Assembly (NCBI RefSeq): GCF_030268065.1
Contig: NZ_BSDD01000002.1
Coordinates: 372,001 to 436,000 of the forward strand
Length of the DNA stretch: 64,000 bases
Direction: 5' to 3'
DNA from: Geothrix rubra
Lineage (GTDB): Bacteria > Acidobacteriota > Holophagae > Holophagales > Holophagaceae
The stretch's first letter is position 1. The number at the start of each line of letters is the position of its first letter. Below, piece by piece: positions 46,207 through 55,900 of the stretch. The notes beneath the pieces are model-generated. The model was not told where the DNA came from. It searched no databases and worked only from the letters and a program-made list of their open reading frames with translations. Position numbers and translations under genes: made by a program.

Positions 46207-49200
46207 ATGCTGACCCCCTTCCTCCAGTACCGCCCCCTCGATCGGGGCTTCCTCCTCTGCCTCCCCGAGGCGGTGGGGCCCGCCGAGTGGGCCCGCGCCC
46301 TCCGGAGCCTGCCCGGCGACCTCCAGGGCCGCGAGCGGCTCACCCCGGCCAAGGCGCAGATCTACCTCGCCGACGGCGCCCAGGTGGAGATGCACGCCGT
46401 GCCCCTGCGCTGGCAGCGCGCCTACCCCTGGCTGTCCTCCCTGGCCCTGAAGCCCGGCCACGCGGGGGCCTCCCTCCAGTACTGGGCCATGGCCCTGCGG
46501 CTCCTCCAGTCCCTGGTGGTCCGGGGCGCCCTGCTGCCCCAGCTCGACACCCGGCCGAACCCCTGGCGCGCCCGCTGGGGCGTGAGCCTCACCAGTCCCG
46601 CCGACCGCGCGGCCCTGGCCCAGATGACCCTGGCCATGCCCCCCGCGGCCCGGGCCTTTCCCGAGAACGACACCTGGGCCTTCACCAAGACCGTGCCCCT
46701 CGGCGAACTGGACGCCTTCGACATCGAGGACGACCTGGCCCTCCCGCCCTCCGCCGAGGCCGTGCTGGGGTCCTTCCTGGAGGACGGCGCCGACTTCATC
46801 ATGCGCTTCGTGGCCGGCGGCCTGCGGGCCGGGGATGATCCCCGCCTGGGGCTCATCCACCGCCTCCGTGGCCACAAGCGGGACCGCCTCCCGTGGGACG
46901 AGCGGCTCATGGTGGCGCTGTCCCACCAGCTGCCCGAATTCCCCACCACCGGCGTCACCGAGCGCACCCTGGGCGAGCAGCTGGAGCAGTGGAGCGAGGG
47001 GGCCCGGCCCCAGTGGGTGCGCCCCGGCCTGCGCCTGGAGGCGCCGCCCGTGCCCACGGGCCGGGACCAGAGCGTGCAGGAGGCCGACCGCCTCGCCGAG
47101 GAGGGCTGGATCCTCCGCGTGGGGCTGGAGACGGAAGGCGGCACGGAGATCGGCGTGGCCCGGCTCTGGGAGCCCTCCACCGAGCCCGAGGTGCTGCAGG
47201 CCCGCCAGGCCCTCCTGCGGGGCCTGGCCCGCGCCGTGCCCTTCTTCCCACCCCTGGAGCGCGCCCTTTCCGGCCAGAAGCCGGAGGACCTGCTGCTCCG
47301 CCCCACCGAGGCCTGGAGCTTCCTCACGAAGGGCGCCGGCCAGTTGAAGGAGGCGGGCTTCCTCGTCCACATCCCCGAGGCCCTCACGGAGCTGGGCGGG
47401 GCCCGCCGGCTGCGCGCCAAGGTGCGCCTGGGCGCCCGCTCGGTGGAGGAGGGCGCGCCCACGGTGCAGGCGGGCCTGGACGGCAACGTGAGCGCGGACT
47501 GGTCCCTCATGCTCGGCGACGACGCCCTGAGCGTGGAGGACTTCGCCCAGATGGCGAGCCTCAAGCACCCGCTGGTGGCCTGGAAGGGCAAGTGGGTGGC
47601 CCTGGACCCGGAGACCCTCAAGCAGATCGCCAGCGTCATCCAGGCCAGCCGTGGCGCGGGGTTCGAGAGCATGACCAAGGGCGAGGCCCTGGCCGCCGCC
47701 CTCACGGGCACGGCCCGCATCCCCGGGGTCTCCGAGGCCATCGAGGTGGAGGTGGCCGGCGATTTCGGCGCCGCCCTGGCGGACCTGAAGGTCCTCCCCG
47801 ACAAGCCCATCACCCAGCCCGCCACCTTCAAGGGGCAGCTGCGCCCCTACCAGCTCCGGGGCCTGGCCTGGCTGGAGGGCCTCTCCCGCCTGGGCCTGGG
47901 CGGCATCCTGGCCGACGACATGGGCCTCGGCAAGACCATCCAGGTGCTCGCCCTGCTGCTGCACCGCCAGGAGCAGAGCCCCCAGCACGGCCCCGCCACG
48001 CTCCTGGTGTGCCCCACCTCCCTGCTGGGCAACTGGGAGCGGGAGCTGGCCAAGTTCGCGCCCAGCCTCCCCGTCTTCGTGCACCACGGCAACAACCGCG
48101 ACCGCCTGCCCACCCACTTCAGGCCCCACACCCTGGTGCTCACCACCTACGGCGTGGTGCGGCGCGAGGAGGAGACCTTCGCCGCCCGCACCTGGGGCAT
48201 GGTGGTGGTGGACGAGGCCCAGGCCATCAAGAACGCCGGGGCCGCCCAGGCCAAGGCCGTCCGGCGGCTGAAGGGCGGCTTCCGCCTGGCCCTCACGGGC
48301 ACGCCCATCGAGAACCGCCTCACGGAGCTGTGGTCCATCCTCGCCGCGGCCCTGCCGGGCTACCTCGGCAGCGAGTCGGCCTTCAAGGAGCGCTTCGCCA
48401 CGCCCATCGAGAAGTACCGGGACCCCGATGCGGCCCAGGAGCTGCGCCAGCGCATCGGCCCCTTCATCCTGCGCCGCCTGAAGAGCGACAAGGCCATCAT
48501 CCAGGACCTGCCGGAGAAGCAGGAGATGAAGGTCTTCACCACGCTGAGCCGCGAGCAGGCGGAGCTCTACCAGTACCGCGTGGAGAAGATGGACGAGGAG
48601 CTGGCCGCCGCCACGGGCATCGAGCGCCGGGGCCGCATCCTGGCCCTGCTCACCCACCTCAAGCAGATCTGCAACCACCCGAGCCAGTTCCTCAAGCAGC
48701 AGGGGCCCTACCGCGGCCGCAGCGGCAAGCTGGACCGCCTCACGGAGATGCTGGAGGAGGTGCTGGAGGCCGGGGAGCGGGCCCTGGTGTTCACCCAGTT
48801 CCGGGAAATGGGCGACCGCCTGCAGGTCCACCTGCAGGATGCGCTCGGCTTCGAGCCCCCCTTCCTCCATGGCGGCACCACCCGCGAGGGCCGCGACGAG
48901 CTGGTGCGGGCCTTCCAGGAGGATCCGGACTCCCCGCCGGTGCTGCTCCTCAGCCTCAAGGCCGGGGGCGTGGGCCTGAACCTCACCGCCGCCACCCACG
49001 TGTTCCACTTCGACCGCTGGTGGAACCCCGCCGTGGAGGACCAGGCCACGGACCGCACGTACCGCATCGGCCAGACGAAGAACGTCCAGGTCCACAAGCT
49101 GGTCACCATCGGCACCCTGGAGGAGAAGATCGACGCCCTGCTGGAAAGCAAGCGCGACCTGGCGGATCGCGTGGTGGGCACGGGCGAGGGCTGGCTCACG

Positions 49201-49332
49201 GAGCTGGATGACGACGCCCTGCGCCGCCTGGTGGCCCTGGATCCGGACGCCGAGCTCATGGATGCCGACGAGGCCGGCGAGGCCGAGGCACCGGCCCGGG
49301 CCCGCCGGCGGGCGAAGGAGGTGGCGCCGTGA
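46207..49332 (+). CDS. SNF2/HepA-family DNA-dependent ATPase (helicase-like)
   Basis: The 1041-residue protein has a SNF2-associated N-terminal half (about 1-530) of unknown fold and a C-terminal SF2 motor. Walker A is DDMGLGKTIQ with lysine at about 576, Walker B is DEAQ at about 669-672, then TGTPIENRL, FTQFREMGDRL, SLKAGGVGLNLT and the helicase motif VI DQATDRTYRIGQ. It remodels nucleic-acid-protein complexes, perhaps stalled polymerase or replication complexes. Its last codons overlap the next gene (GTGA), a SWIM-finger protein; such pairs are common in many genomes and suggest one complex. No nuclease or methylase is beside it to mark a defence island. Confidence 0.93.
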   Translation: MLTPFLQYRPLDRGFLLCLPEAVGPAEWARALRSLPGDLQGRERLTPAKAQIYLADGAQVEMHAVPLRWQRAYPWLSSLALKPGHAGASLQYWAMALRLLQSLVVRGALLPQLDTRPNPWRARWGVSLTSPADRAALAQMTLAMPPAARAFPENDTWAFTKTVPLGELDAFDIEDDLALPPSAEAVLGSFLEDGADFIMRFVAGGLRAGDDPRLGLIHRLRGHKRDRLPWDERLMVALSHQLPEFPTTGVTERTLGEQLEQWSEGARPQWVRPGLRLEAPPVPTGRDQSVQEADRLAEEGWILRVGLETEGGTEIGVARLWEPSTEPEVLQARQALLRGLARAVPFFPPLERALSGQKPEDLLLRPTEAWSFLTKGAGQLKEAGFLVHIPEALTELGGARRLRAKVRLGARSVEEGAPTVQAGLDGNVSADWSLMLGDDALSVEDFAQMASLKHPLVAWKGKWVALDPETLKQIASVIQASRGAGFESMTKGEALAAALTGTARIPGVSEAIEVEVAGDFGAALADLKVLPDKPITQPATFKGQLRPYQLRGLAWLEGLSRLGLGGILADDMGLGKTIQVLALLLHRQEQSPQHGPATLLVCPTSLLGNWERELAKFAPSLPVFVHHGNNRDRLPTHFRPHTLVLTTYGVVRREEETFAARTWGMVVVDEAQAIKNAGAAQAKAVRRLKGGFRLALTGTPIENRLTELWSILAAALPGYLGSESAFKERFATPIEKYRDPDAAQELRQRIGPFILRRLKSDKAIIQDLPEKQEMKVFTTLSREQAELYQYRVEKMDEELAAATGIERRGRILALLTHLKQICNHPSQFLKQQGPYRGRSGKLDRLTEMLEEVLEAGERALVFTQFREMGDRLQVHLQDALGFEPPFLHGGTTREGRDELVRAFQEDPDSPPVLLLSLKAGGVGLNLTAATHVFHFDRWWNPAVEDQATDRTYRIGQTKNVQVHKLVTIGTLEEKIDALLESKRDLADRVVGTGEGWLTELDDDALRRLVALDPDAELMDADEAGEAEAPARARRRAKEVAP

Positions 49333-50297
49333 TCACCACCGCCGACCGCTTCGGCGCCACCTGGTGGGGCCGCCTCTGGATCAAGGGCCTCGAGCAGCTG
49401 GGCGACGACTACGAGAACCGCCTGCCCCGGGGCAAGAAGTACGCGGAGGAGGGCCATGTCTCCCACTTCGGCGTGCAGCCCGGCGAGATCCAGGCCCGGG
49501 TCCACGGCCGCAAGACCTACAACGTGACCCTGGGCCTTCCCGCCCTCACGGCCGGCCAGTGGGAGAAGGCCCTGGCCCGCATCGCGCAGGAGAGCCGCTT
49601 CGTGGCCTCCCTGCTGGCCGGCGAGATGCCCCAGGGGCTGGACGAGACCTTCCGCGAGGCCGGCGCCAGCCTCTACCCCCGGGTGCCCAAGGAACTGCAG
49701 ACCCACTGCGACTGCCCCGACTGGGCCAACCCCTGCAAGCACGTGGCCGCCGTCTGCTACGTGATGGCCGAGGCCCTGGACCGGGATCCCTGGCTGCTCT
49801 TCGACCTCCGCGGCAAGTCCCGCGACGAGGTGCTGCAGGCCCTCCAGGCCGCCCTGGATGCCGCGGCCGTGGCCGCCCCGAAGAAGCGCGGCCGCCCTCC
49901 GAAGAAGAAGCTGAGCGTGGGGGACCTGCTGCGGCGGGAGCAGGAGGCGCCCCAGCCCTGGTCGGCCCTCCCGGAGGAGGCCTACGACACCCTGCCCCAG
50001 CCCCTCCCCGAGATCGCCATCCCGCGGGCCATCCCGCCGGATCCCTCCGTCTTCACCCAGCTGGGCCCCCTGCCCCACGCCCGCATCGAGGCCAGCCTCT
50101 GCCTGGCGGCCCTCATGCACCGCACGGCCCAGTGGGTGCACCAGCAGATCGAGGATGGACCAGGGCGCCTGGAGGAGGACGAGGGCGACGCCGAAAGCCA
50201 GGCCTCGCCCTTCGATGCCCCCCTCCAGCCCGTCGCCCGCCCCAGCCGCGCCTGGCGGCACAAGAAGAAGCGCTGGGGCAAGAAGGGCGGACAATAG
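49329..50297 (+). CDS. SWIM zinc-finger protein with AT-hook-like motif
   Basis: The 322-residue protein is the usual partner of the preceding SNF2 ATPase. It begins with an RFGATWWGRLWIKGLEQLGD block seen in this family, and has the zinc-binding SWIM motif CDC-x6-CKH at about 127-138. A basic segment KKRGRPPKKK at about 185-194 matches an AT-hook for minor-groove DNA binding. The C-terminal part is acidic and then basic (KKKRWGKKGG). It starts with a GTG that overlaps the SNF2 stop. The gene ends eight bases before the heptamer array. Confidence 0.88.
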   Translation: MITTADRFGATWWGRLWIKGLEQLGDDYENRLPRGKKYAEEGHVSHFGVQPGEIQARVHGRKTYNVTLGLPALTAGQWEKALARIAQESRFVASLLAGEMPQGLDETFREAGASLYPRVPKELQTHCDCPDWANPCKHVAAVCYVMAEALDRDPWLLFDLRGKSRDEVLQALQAALDAAAVAAPKKRGRPPKKKLSVGDLLRREQEAPQPWSALPEEAYDTLPQPLPEIAIPRAIPPDPSVFTQLGPLPHARIEASLCLAALMHRTAQWVHQQIEDGPGRLEEDEGDAESQASPFDAPLQPVARPSRAWRHKKKRWGKKGGQ

Positions 50298-50304
50298 GCG
50301 AGTG

Positions 50305-50472
50305 GGCAGTTGGCAGTGGGCAGTTGGCAGTGGGCAGTTGGCAGTGGGCAGTTGGCAGTGGGCAGTTGGCAGTGGGCAGTTGGCAGTGGGCAGTGGGCAG
50401 TGGGCAGTTGGCAGTGGGCAGTGGGCAGTTGGCAGTGGGCAGTGGGCAGTGGGCAGTTGGCAGTTGGCAGTT
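50305..50472 (+). repeat. Tandem array of 24 heptamers, GGCAGT(T/G)
   Basis: The array is 24 uninterrupted 7-base units that differ only in the last base, T or G; the first twelve alternate T/G, the last twelve run G G T G G T G G G T T T. Total length 168 bases. None of the six frames has a stop inside, so the ridA reading frame is open straight through from the SWIM gene. It occupies the gap between the SWIM gene stop (50297) and the ridA ribosome site (about 50481). It is a perfect slippage substrate, so copy number is likely to vary between strains. Confidence 0.95.
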
Positions 50473-50491
50473 GTCGATTCCAGGAGTTCCC

Positions 50492-50866
50492 ATGCGTACG
50501 ATCTCGACCCCGAACGCCCCCGCCGCCATCGGCCCCTACAGCCAGGGCCAGATCTCCGGCGGACACCTCTTCACCGCGGGCCAGATCCCGCTCGTGCCCG
50601 AGACCATGGAGATGGTGACCGGCCCCATCGAACCCCAGACCGAGCAGGTCCTGAAGAACCTCTCGGCCGTGCTGGCCGCCGCCAACACGGGCTGGGACCG
50701 GGTGGTGAAGACCACCGTGTTCCTGACCGACCTGGCGGACTTCGCCGCCTTCAACGCCGTGTACGAGAAGGTCCTGGGCGGCGCCAAGCCCGCGCGGAGC
50801 ACCGTGCAGGTCGCCGCCCTCCCCCGTGGCGCCAAGGTCGAGATCGAGCTCATCGCCGAGGTCTGA
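50492..50866 (+). CDS. ridA: RidA family reactive-intermediate deaminase
   Basis: RidA hydrolyses reactive enamine/imine intermediates such as 2-aminoacrylate. The 124-residue protein contains PAAIGPYSQGQISGGHLFTA, GQIPLVPE, QTEQVLKNLSAVLAAANTGW, and KPARSTVQVAALPRGAKVEIE with the substrate-binding arginine. The ATG at 50492 follows an AGGAG site after the heptamer array. The last 65 bases through the stop codon recur at 50996-51060, see that entry. Confidence 0.96.
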   Translation: MRTISTPNAPAAIGPYSQGQISGGHLFTAGQIPLVPETMEMVTGPIEPQTEQVLKNLSAVLAAANTGWDRVVKTTVFLTDLADFAAFNAVYEKVLGGAKPARSTVQVAALPRGAKVEIELIAEV

Positions 50867-51060
50867 GGTCCGGAAGGCTCCCTGGTCCGCGGGGCGCTCG
50901 GCTCCGCCTCGACGCACGCGGACCTGGCCGCCCGCGATCGCACAGGGCCCCGCCCTGTGCTCCCACTCGCCTCCGGCTCGCGGAGCGGGTCCCCCGGTCG
51001 CCGCCCTCCCCCGTGGCGCCAAGGTTGAGATCGAGCTCATCGCCGAGGTCTGAGGTCCGG
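50809..51060 (+). repeat. 65-bp duplication of the ridA 3' end flanking a 122-bp palindromic insert
   Basis: Bases 50809-50873 and 50996-51060 are identical except for one synonymous change (C at 50839, T at 51026), offset 187 bases. The second copy keeps the reading frame and the TGA of ridA. The 122 bases between them (50874-50995) are not duplicated and hold a perfect hairpin GCACAGGGC/GCCCTGTGC at 50940-50960 with a three-base loop, and the inverted pair GGTCCGCG (50884) and CGCGGACC (50917). The layout looks like insertion of a structured element with a long direct duplication or a template-switch event. The nearly identical copies suggest a recent event. Confidence 0.9.
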
Positions 51061-51062
51061 CC

Positions 51063-51536
51063 TCAGCCCTCCTCGGTCTCGCCGATCTCCTCGTCGATGG
51101 CCTCCCACCGTCGCCGGGCCTGGAAGGCCGGGTCCTCGAGGCGGCCGAGGAAGGCGGCCATGCGGGGGCCCCAGCTGGATCCGGCCACGCAGCCCTCGGG
51201 CGCATGGGGCAGCAGGTCGGCGGGGCCCTCCTCCAGGCAGAGCTGGGTGAGGATGAGGGCCTGCCGGTAGCTCTCGCCCACGGGGGTGAGGTTGGCCGCG
51301 AGGGTGTCCAGGACCTCCCCCAGGGGATCCTCCTCCGGCAGGGCCGCCGAATCCGCCTCCAGGACCTCCACCGCCTTCAGGCGCGCCGCGATGAGCTTCA
51401 GGTGGAGCCGCTCCAGGTCCGCCCGGGAGGCGTCCCGCGCCAGGGCGTGGGCCGCATCCTCCAGGTGGGGGTGGAGCTTGCGGAAGAGCAGGGAGAGGGC
51501 CCGCTCCGCGGGGGTCATGGCAGCCGGGTCGGACAT
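51063..51536 (-). CDS. Hypothetical protein, alpha-helical
   Basis: I do not recognise this 157-residue protein. It starts MSDPAAMTPAERALSLLFRK and consists of long helices rich in leucine, alanine and glutamate, with the sequence GRLEDPAFQARRRWEAIDEE near the end. It has no signal peptide. The ATG at 51536 is preferred, since upstream codons overlap the Hpt gene's promoter. It lies convergent with the ridA duplicate and divergent from the Hpt gene by 86 bases, so a role beside that phosphotransfer protein is possible. Confidence 0.6.
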   Translation of the reverse strand: MSDPAAMTPAERALSLLFRKLHPHLEDAAHALARDASRADLERLHLKLIAARLKAVEVLEADSAALPEEDPLGEVLDTLAANLTPVGESYRQALILTQLCLEEGPADLLPHAPEGCVAGSSWGPRMAAFLGRLEDPAFQARRRWEAIDEEIGETEEG

Positions 51537-51622
51537 GGTTCCAGCGTACCAAGGAAGGCCCCGGCCCGCTCCCCGTTGGACGGATCCCCCTTCCTGTTGC
51601 AGCATGGTTTCCGGAGCGCCCG

Positions 51623-51988
51623 ATGTCCCCATCCGACCAGCTGGACCTGACCACCCTCCAGAACCTGGTGGATCTGGACGATGGCGGCTTCGGGCTGGTG
51701 GCCGAGATGACCGCCATCTTCCGGGACGACACCCCGCGCCGCCTGCGGGACATCCTGCAGGCCCTGGAGGCCCGGGATGCCGAGGCCCTCTCCCGGTCCG
51801 CCCACGCGCTGAAGGGGGGCTCCGGCGCCATCGGCGCCCGGGCCCTGCGCTCCCTGGCCGCGGACCTGGAGGTCCTGGGCCGGAGCGGTTCTGCCGAGGC
51901 CCCCGAAGGCACGGCCGAGGCCCTGGAGGCCGCCTTCCGGGCGGCGCTGGAGGCCCTGGACGGCTTCGTCCGCCGCGAGGGGAAGTAG
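51623..51988 (+). CDS. Hpt-domain histidine phosphotransfer protein
   Basis: The 121-residue stand-alone Hpt protein carries the phospho-accepting histidine at about 61 in SAHALKGGSGAIGA. It would relay phosphate between a hybrid sensor kinase and a response regulator, neither of which is adjacent. Nothing else shows its circuit. Length and helical layout fit the family. It converges on the lytic transglycosylase gene with a five-base gap. Confidence 0.9.
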   Translation: MSPSDQLDLTTLQNLVDLDDGGFGLVAEMTAIFRDDTPRRLRDILQALEARDAEALSRSAHALKGGSGAIGARALRSLAADLEVLGRSGSAEAPEGTAEALEAAFRAALEALDGFVRREGK

Positions 51989-51992
51989 CGGC

Positions 51993-52826
51993 TCAGGGAT
52001 CCCCGAAGGTCTTCACGCCGGGCGTGCCCTTGGGGGGCGGCTGGTCGCTGATCTGCAGCCGCCCGTGGGCGTCCACCCACTGGTAGATGCGCGTGGAGGC
52101 CCGCTGGACCACGGACTCGGGGACCTCCTTCTGCTCGTCCACCTTGAAGCCGCCCCGGCCCTTCTGCAGGAGGGCCATGCTGCCCGCCAGCCTGGGATCG
52201 GGCTGCACGGCCCTGCGCCGGTAGAGGTCCAGCACCTTGGGCACGTAGGCCCGGGTCTCCCGGTAGGGGGGGATCCCGTTGTGCCGGTTCACGGCACCCT
52301 CGCCCGCGTTGTAGGCCGCCACCACCTTGGTGAGGTCGCCCTGGTAGTAGTCGTGGAGCCACTTGAGATACTTCACGCCCCCCAGGATGTTCTGTCGGGG
52401 GTCGAAGGGATCCAGCACCCCGAAGCGCTCGGCGGTGGTGGGCATGAGCTGCATGAGCCCCAGAGCTCCGGCGCGGGAGCGGGCCTTGTAGTTGAAGGCG
52501 CTTTCGGCCTGGATGATGGCCCGGGCCAGGTAGATGTCCACGCCCTCCGACTGGGCGATCTGGTCCACCAGGGCGATGAGCTCGGGGCTCTTCAGGGCCT
52601 TGGCCATCTCCGCCGGCGTCACCGCCAGCCGCACCCGTCCCACGCCCACGTGCTTGAGCACCAGCCCCTGTCCCCGCATGTAGTCGGGGGGCAGGTTGTT
52701 GATGACCAGCCGGCCCTGGCGGTCGTAGTAGGTGTAGAGGTACGTGGAGCCCGGCTTCATGGGCCTCGGCCCCCCGGCCGCAAGGGTCAGGGCGGCGAGG
52801 GGGACGAACAGGCCGCGACGCTTCAT
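51993..52826 (-). CDS. Lytic transglycosylase (SLT domain) with DUF4124-like ends
   Basis: The periplasmic enzyme, 277 residues, cleaves peptidoglycan. After a signal peptide (to about 20) comes a DUF4124-like stretch (YLYTYYDRQGRLVINNLPPD), then the SLT catalytic domain with the active-site glutamate at about 108 (IIQAESAFN), followed by SRAGALGLMQLMP, GGVKYLKWLHDYY and AAYNAGEGAV. The end (RIYQWVDAHGRLQISDQPPP) is a second DUF4124-like copy. Two such domains around an SLT domain is an unusual arrangement, possibly for wall binding. Confidence 0.9.
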   Translation of the reverse strand: MKRRGLFVPLAALTLAAGGPRPMKPGSTYLYTYYDRQGRLVINNLPPDYMRGQGLVLKHVGVGRVRLAVTPAEMAKALKSPELIALVDQIAQSEGVDIYLARAIIQAESAFNYKARSRAGALGLMQLMPTTAERFGVLDPFDPRQNILGGVKYLKWLHDYYQGDLTKVVAAYNAGEGAVNRHNGIPPYRETRAYVPKVLDLYRRRAVQPDPRLAGSMALLQKGRGGFKVDEQKEVPESVVQRASTRIYQWVDAHGRLQISDQPPPKGTPGVKTFGDP

Positions 52827-52927
52827 GGTCCTTCCATGATACGCCCTGGCAAGAATCGGACCGCGGAGTGGGCCTGGCTCCTTGCCGGATCCCGCCGGAC
52901 GCGTGGCAAAGCCTCCCTGCGGGGTGG

Positions 52928-55900
52928 TTACATGTTCCGGCGATACTGCCCGCCCACCTCGTAGAGGGCGCTGCTGATCTGGCCCAGGCTGCAGACCTTG
53001 GCCGCCTCCAGCAATTCCTCGAAGAGGTTGCCGCCGGCGCGGGCCACCTCCTTGAGGCGGGCCAGGACGGCAGGGGCCCGATCCGCATTGCGGGCGTGGA
53101 AGGCGGCGAGGTTGTCGATCTGCTGCTGCTTCTCGGCTTCGGTGCTCCGGATGAGCTCGATGGCCCCCATCTCCGCCGGGGCCGGGTTCAGGAAGGTGTT
53201 CACGCCCACGATGGGGAGCTCCCCGCTGTGCTTGAGGTGCTCGTAGTGCATGGACTCTTCCTGGATCTTGCCCCGCTGGTACATCGTCTCCATGGCGCCC
53301 AGCACCCCGCCGCGGTCGGAGAGGCGGCGGAACTCGGCAAGAACCGCCTCCTCCACCAGTTCCGTGAGCTGCTCGATGAGGAAGGCGCCCTGCAGGGGGT
53401 TCTCGTTCTTCGCCTGGCCCAGCTCACGGTTGATGATGAGCTGGATGGCGATGGCCCGGCGCACGCTCTCCTCGGTGGGCGTGGTGATGGCCTCGTCGTA
53501 GGCGTTGGTGTGCAGGCTGTTGCAGTTGTCGTAGATGGCGTAGAGCGCCTGCAGCGTGGTGCGGATGTCGTTGAAGTCGATCTCCTGGGCGTGCAGGGAA
53601 CGCCCCGAGGTCTGGATGTGGTACTTCAGCTTCTGGCTGCGGTCGTTGGCGCCGTACTTCTCCTTCATGGCCACGGACCAGATGCGGCGGGCCACGCGGC
53701 CGATGACGCTGTACTCGGGATCCAGGCCGTTGCTGAAGAAGAAGGATAGATTCGGCGCGAAGTCGTCGATGTGCATCCCGCGGGACAGGTAGTACTCGAC
53801 GAAGGTGAAGCCGTTGGCCAGGGTGAACGCCAGCTGGGTGATGGGGTTCGCGCCGGCCTCGGCGATGTGGTAGCCGCTGATGCTCACGGAGTAGAAGTTG
53901 CGGACCTTCTCCTCGATGAAGGTCTGCTGGATGTCGCCCATCACCTTCAGGCTGAATTCCGCGCTGAAGATGCAGGTGTTCTGGGCCTGGTCCTCCTTGA
54001 GGATGTCGGCCTGCACCGTTCCACGCACGGACTGCAGGGCCTCGGCCCTCAGCTTCGCGTAGACGTCCGCCGGCAGCACCTCGTCGGCGGTGGCACCCAG
54101 GAGGGCGAGCCCCAGGCCGTCGTTGCCTTCGGGCAGGGTGCCGGCGTAGCGCGGGCGGGCCATCCCCTTTGCGGCGTACCTCGCGTCGATCTTCGCCTGG
54201 GCCGCCTCGAGCTGGCCGTGCTCCTTCAGCCAGGCCTCGGCCCGCTGGTCGATGGCGGCGTTGAGGAAGAAGGCCAGCATGGTGGGCGCGGGCCCGTTGA
54301 TGGTCATGCTCACGCTGGTGGTGGGGCAGAGGAGGTCGAAGCCGGAGTAGAGCTTCTTGGCGTCGTCCACGGTGCAGATGGAGACGCCGCTGTTGCCGAT
54401 CTTCCCGTAGATGTCGGGGCGGACGTGGGGATCCTCGCCGTAGAGCGTGACGCTGTCGAAGGCCGTGCTGAGGCGCACGGCGGGCTGGCCCTTGCTCACG
54501 TAGTGGAAGCGCTTGTTGGTGCGCTCCGGCGTGCCCTCCCCGGCGAACATGCGGGTGGGATCCTCGCCCACGCGCTTGTACTCGAAGACGCCGGCCGTGT
54601 AGGGGAAGCGCCCCGGCAGGTTCTCCAGCAGCTGCCAGCGCAGGAGGTCGCCCCAGCCGGCGTAGGGCGGCAGGGCCACCTTGGGCACCATCGACCCGCT
54701 GAGGGACTGGGTGTAGTTCGCCGTCCGGATCTCCCGGCCGCGGACCACATAGACGTTCTCGGGCTCGGTGTAGCTGCGCTTCAGCTCGGCCCAGTCGTGG
54801 ATGAGGCGGCGGCTCTCGCCGTGCAGCTCGCCCAGGTGCTCCTGGTACCGCTGGCGGAGGAGGAGGATCGCCGGGCCCTGGTCGCCGTCCATGGCCTCCG
54901 TGAGGTGGGCGGCGCCATAGAAGGCTCCCGCGGGCGGCACGTGGTCGCCGAGGCTGACCAGGCTCGTCCACAGGGCGTGGGCCAGCTCCGCGGTCTCCGC
55001 CTGGCGGCGGGCCCAGGCCTTGTACCCCTGCACGGTGTCGGCGATCTCCGCCAGGTAGCGCACCTTCTCGGGGGGGATGATGGCGGCGCGGCGGGGTCCG
55101 CCGGGCTCCGCCTCCAGCCTGGGTTCCCAGGCCAGGCCGGTCTTGGCGGCCAGGGCCTTCACCAGGTTCACGAACAGCCAGTTGGTGGCGGGGTCGTTGA
55201 ACTGGCTGGCGCAGGTGGCGTAGACGGGCATCTCCTCGGGGGCCTGGTCGAAGCGCTTGTGGGCCCGCTGGTACTGCTTCCGCACATCGCGGAGGGCGTC
55301 CTCGGCCCCGCGCTTGTCGGCCTTGTTCAGCACCACGAGGTCGGCGAAGTCCAGCATGTCGATCTTCTCGAGCTGGCTGGCGGCGCCGTATTCCGGGGTC
55401 ATCACGTACATGGACAGGTCCACCAGGTCGGCGATCTCGCTGTCGCTCTGCCCGATGCCCGCGGTCTCCACGATCACCAGATCGTAGCCCTCGGCCTTGG
55501 CGGCGGCGATGCTGGCCACCAGGGCCTCGCTGGTGGCCCGGTGGGCCGCGCTGCGGGTGGCCAGGCTGCGCATGAAGACGCGGGGGGCCAGCTCCGGATG
55601 GTAGAGGGCGTTCATGCGGATGCGGTCGCCCAGGAGGGCCCCGCCGGTCTTGCGCTTGGTGGGATCCACGCTGAGCACGGCCACGCGCTTGTCCGGGAAG
55701 TCCACCAGGAAGCGCCGCAGCAGCTCGTCGATCAGCGAGGACTTGCCGGCGCCGCCGGTGCCCGTGATGCCCAGGACGGGAATGCGCCGGTCCGCGGGGA
55801 CGGTGAACCCATTCGCGGAGCCGAGCTCGATCTCGGTGATGCGGCGGGCCAGCCGGTTCGGGGCGGCCTGCCCGCGGGGGTCGAAATCGCAGCGGCGCAC

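Noticed and set aside
50305-50472. CRISPR-like array
   Set aside because: The repeats are 7 bases and contiguous, with no spacers, and no cas genes are in the window.
50826-51053. Second ridA-like gene
   Set aside because: Only the last ~18 codons are repeated; the frame upstream is insert sequence without family motifs, so it is a duplication and not a gene.
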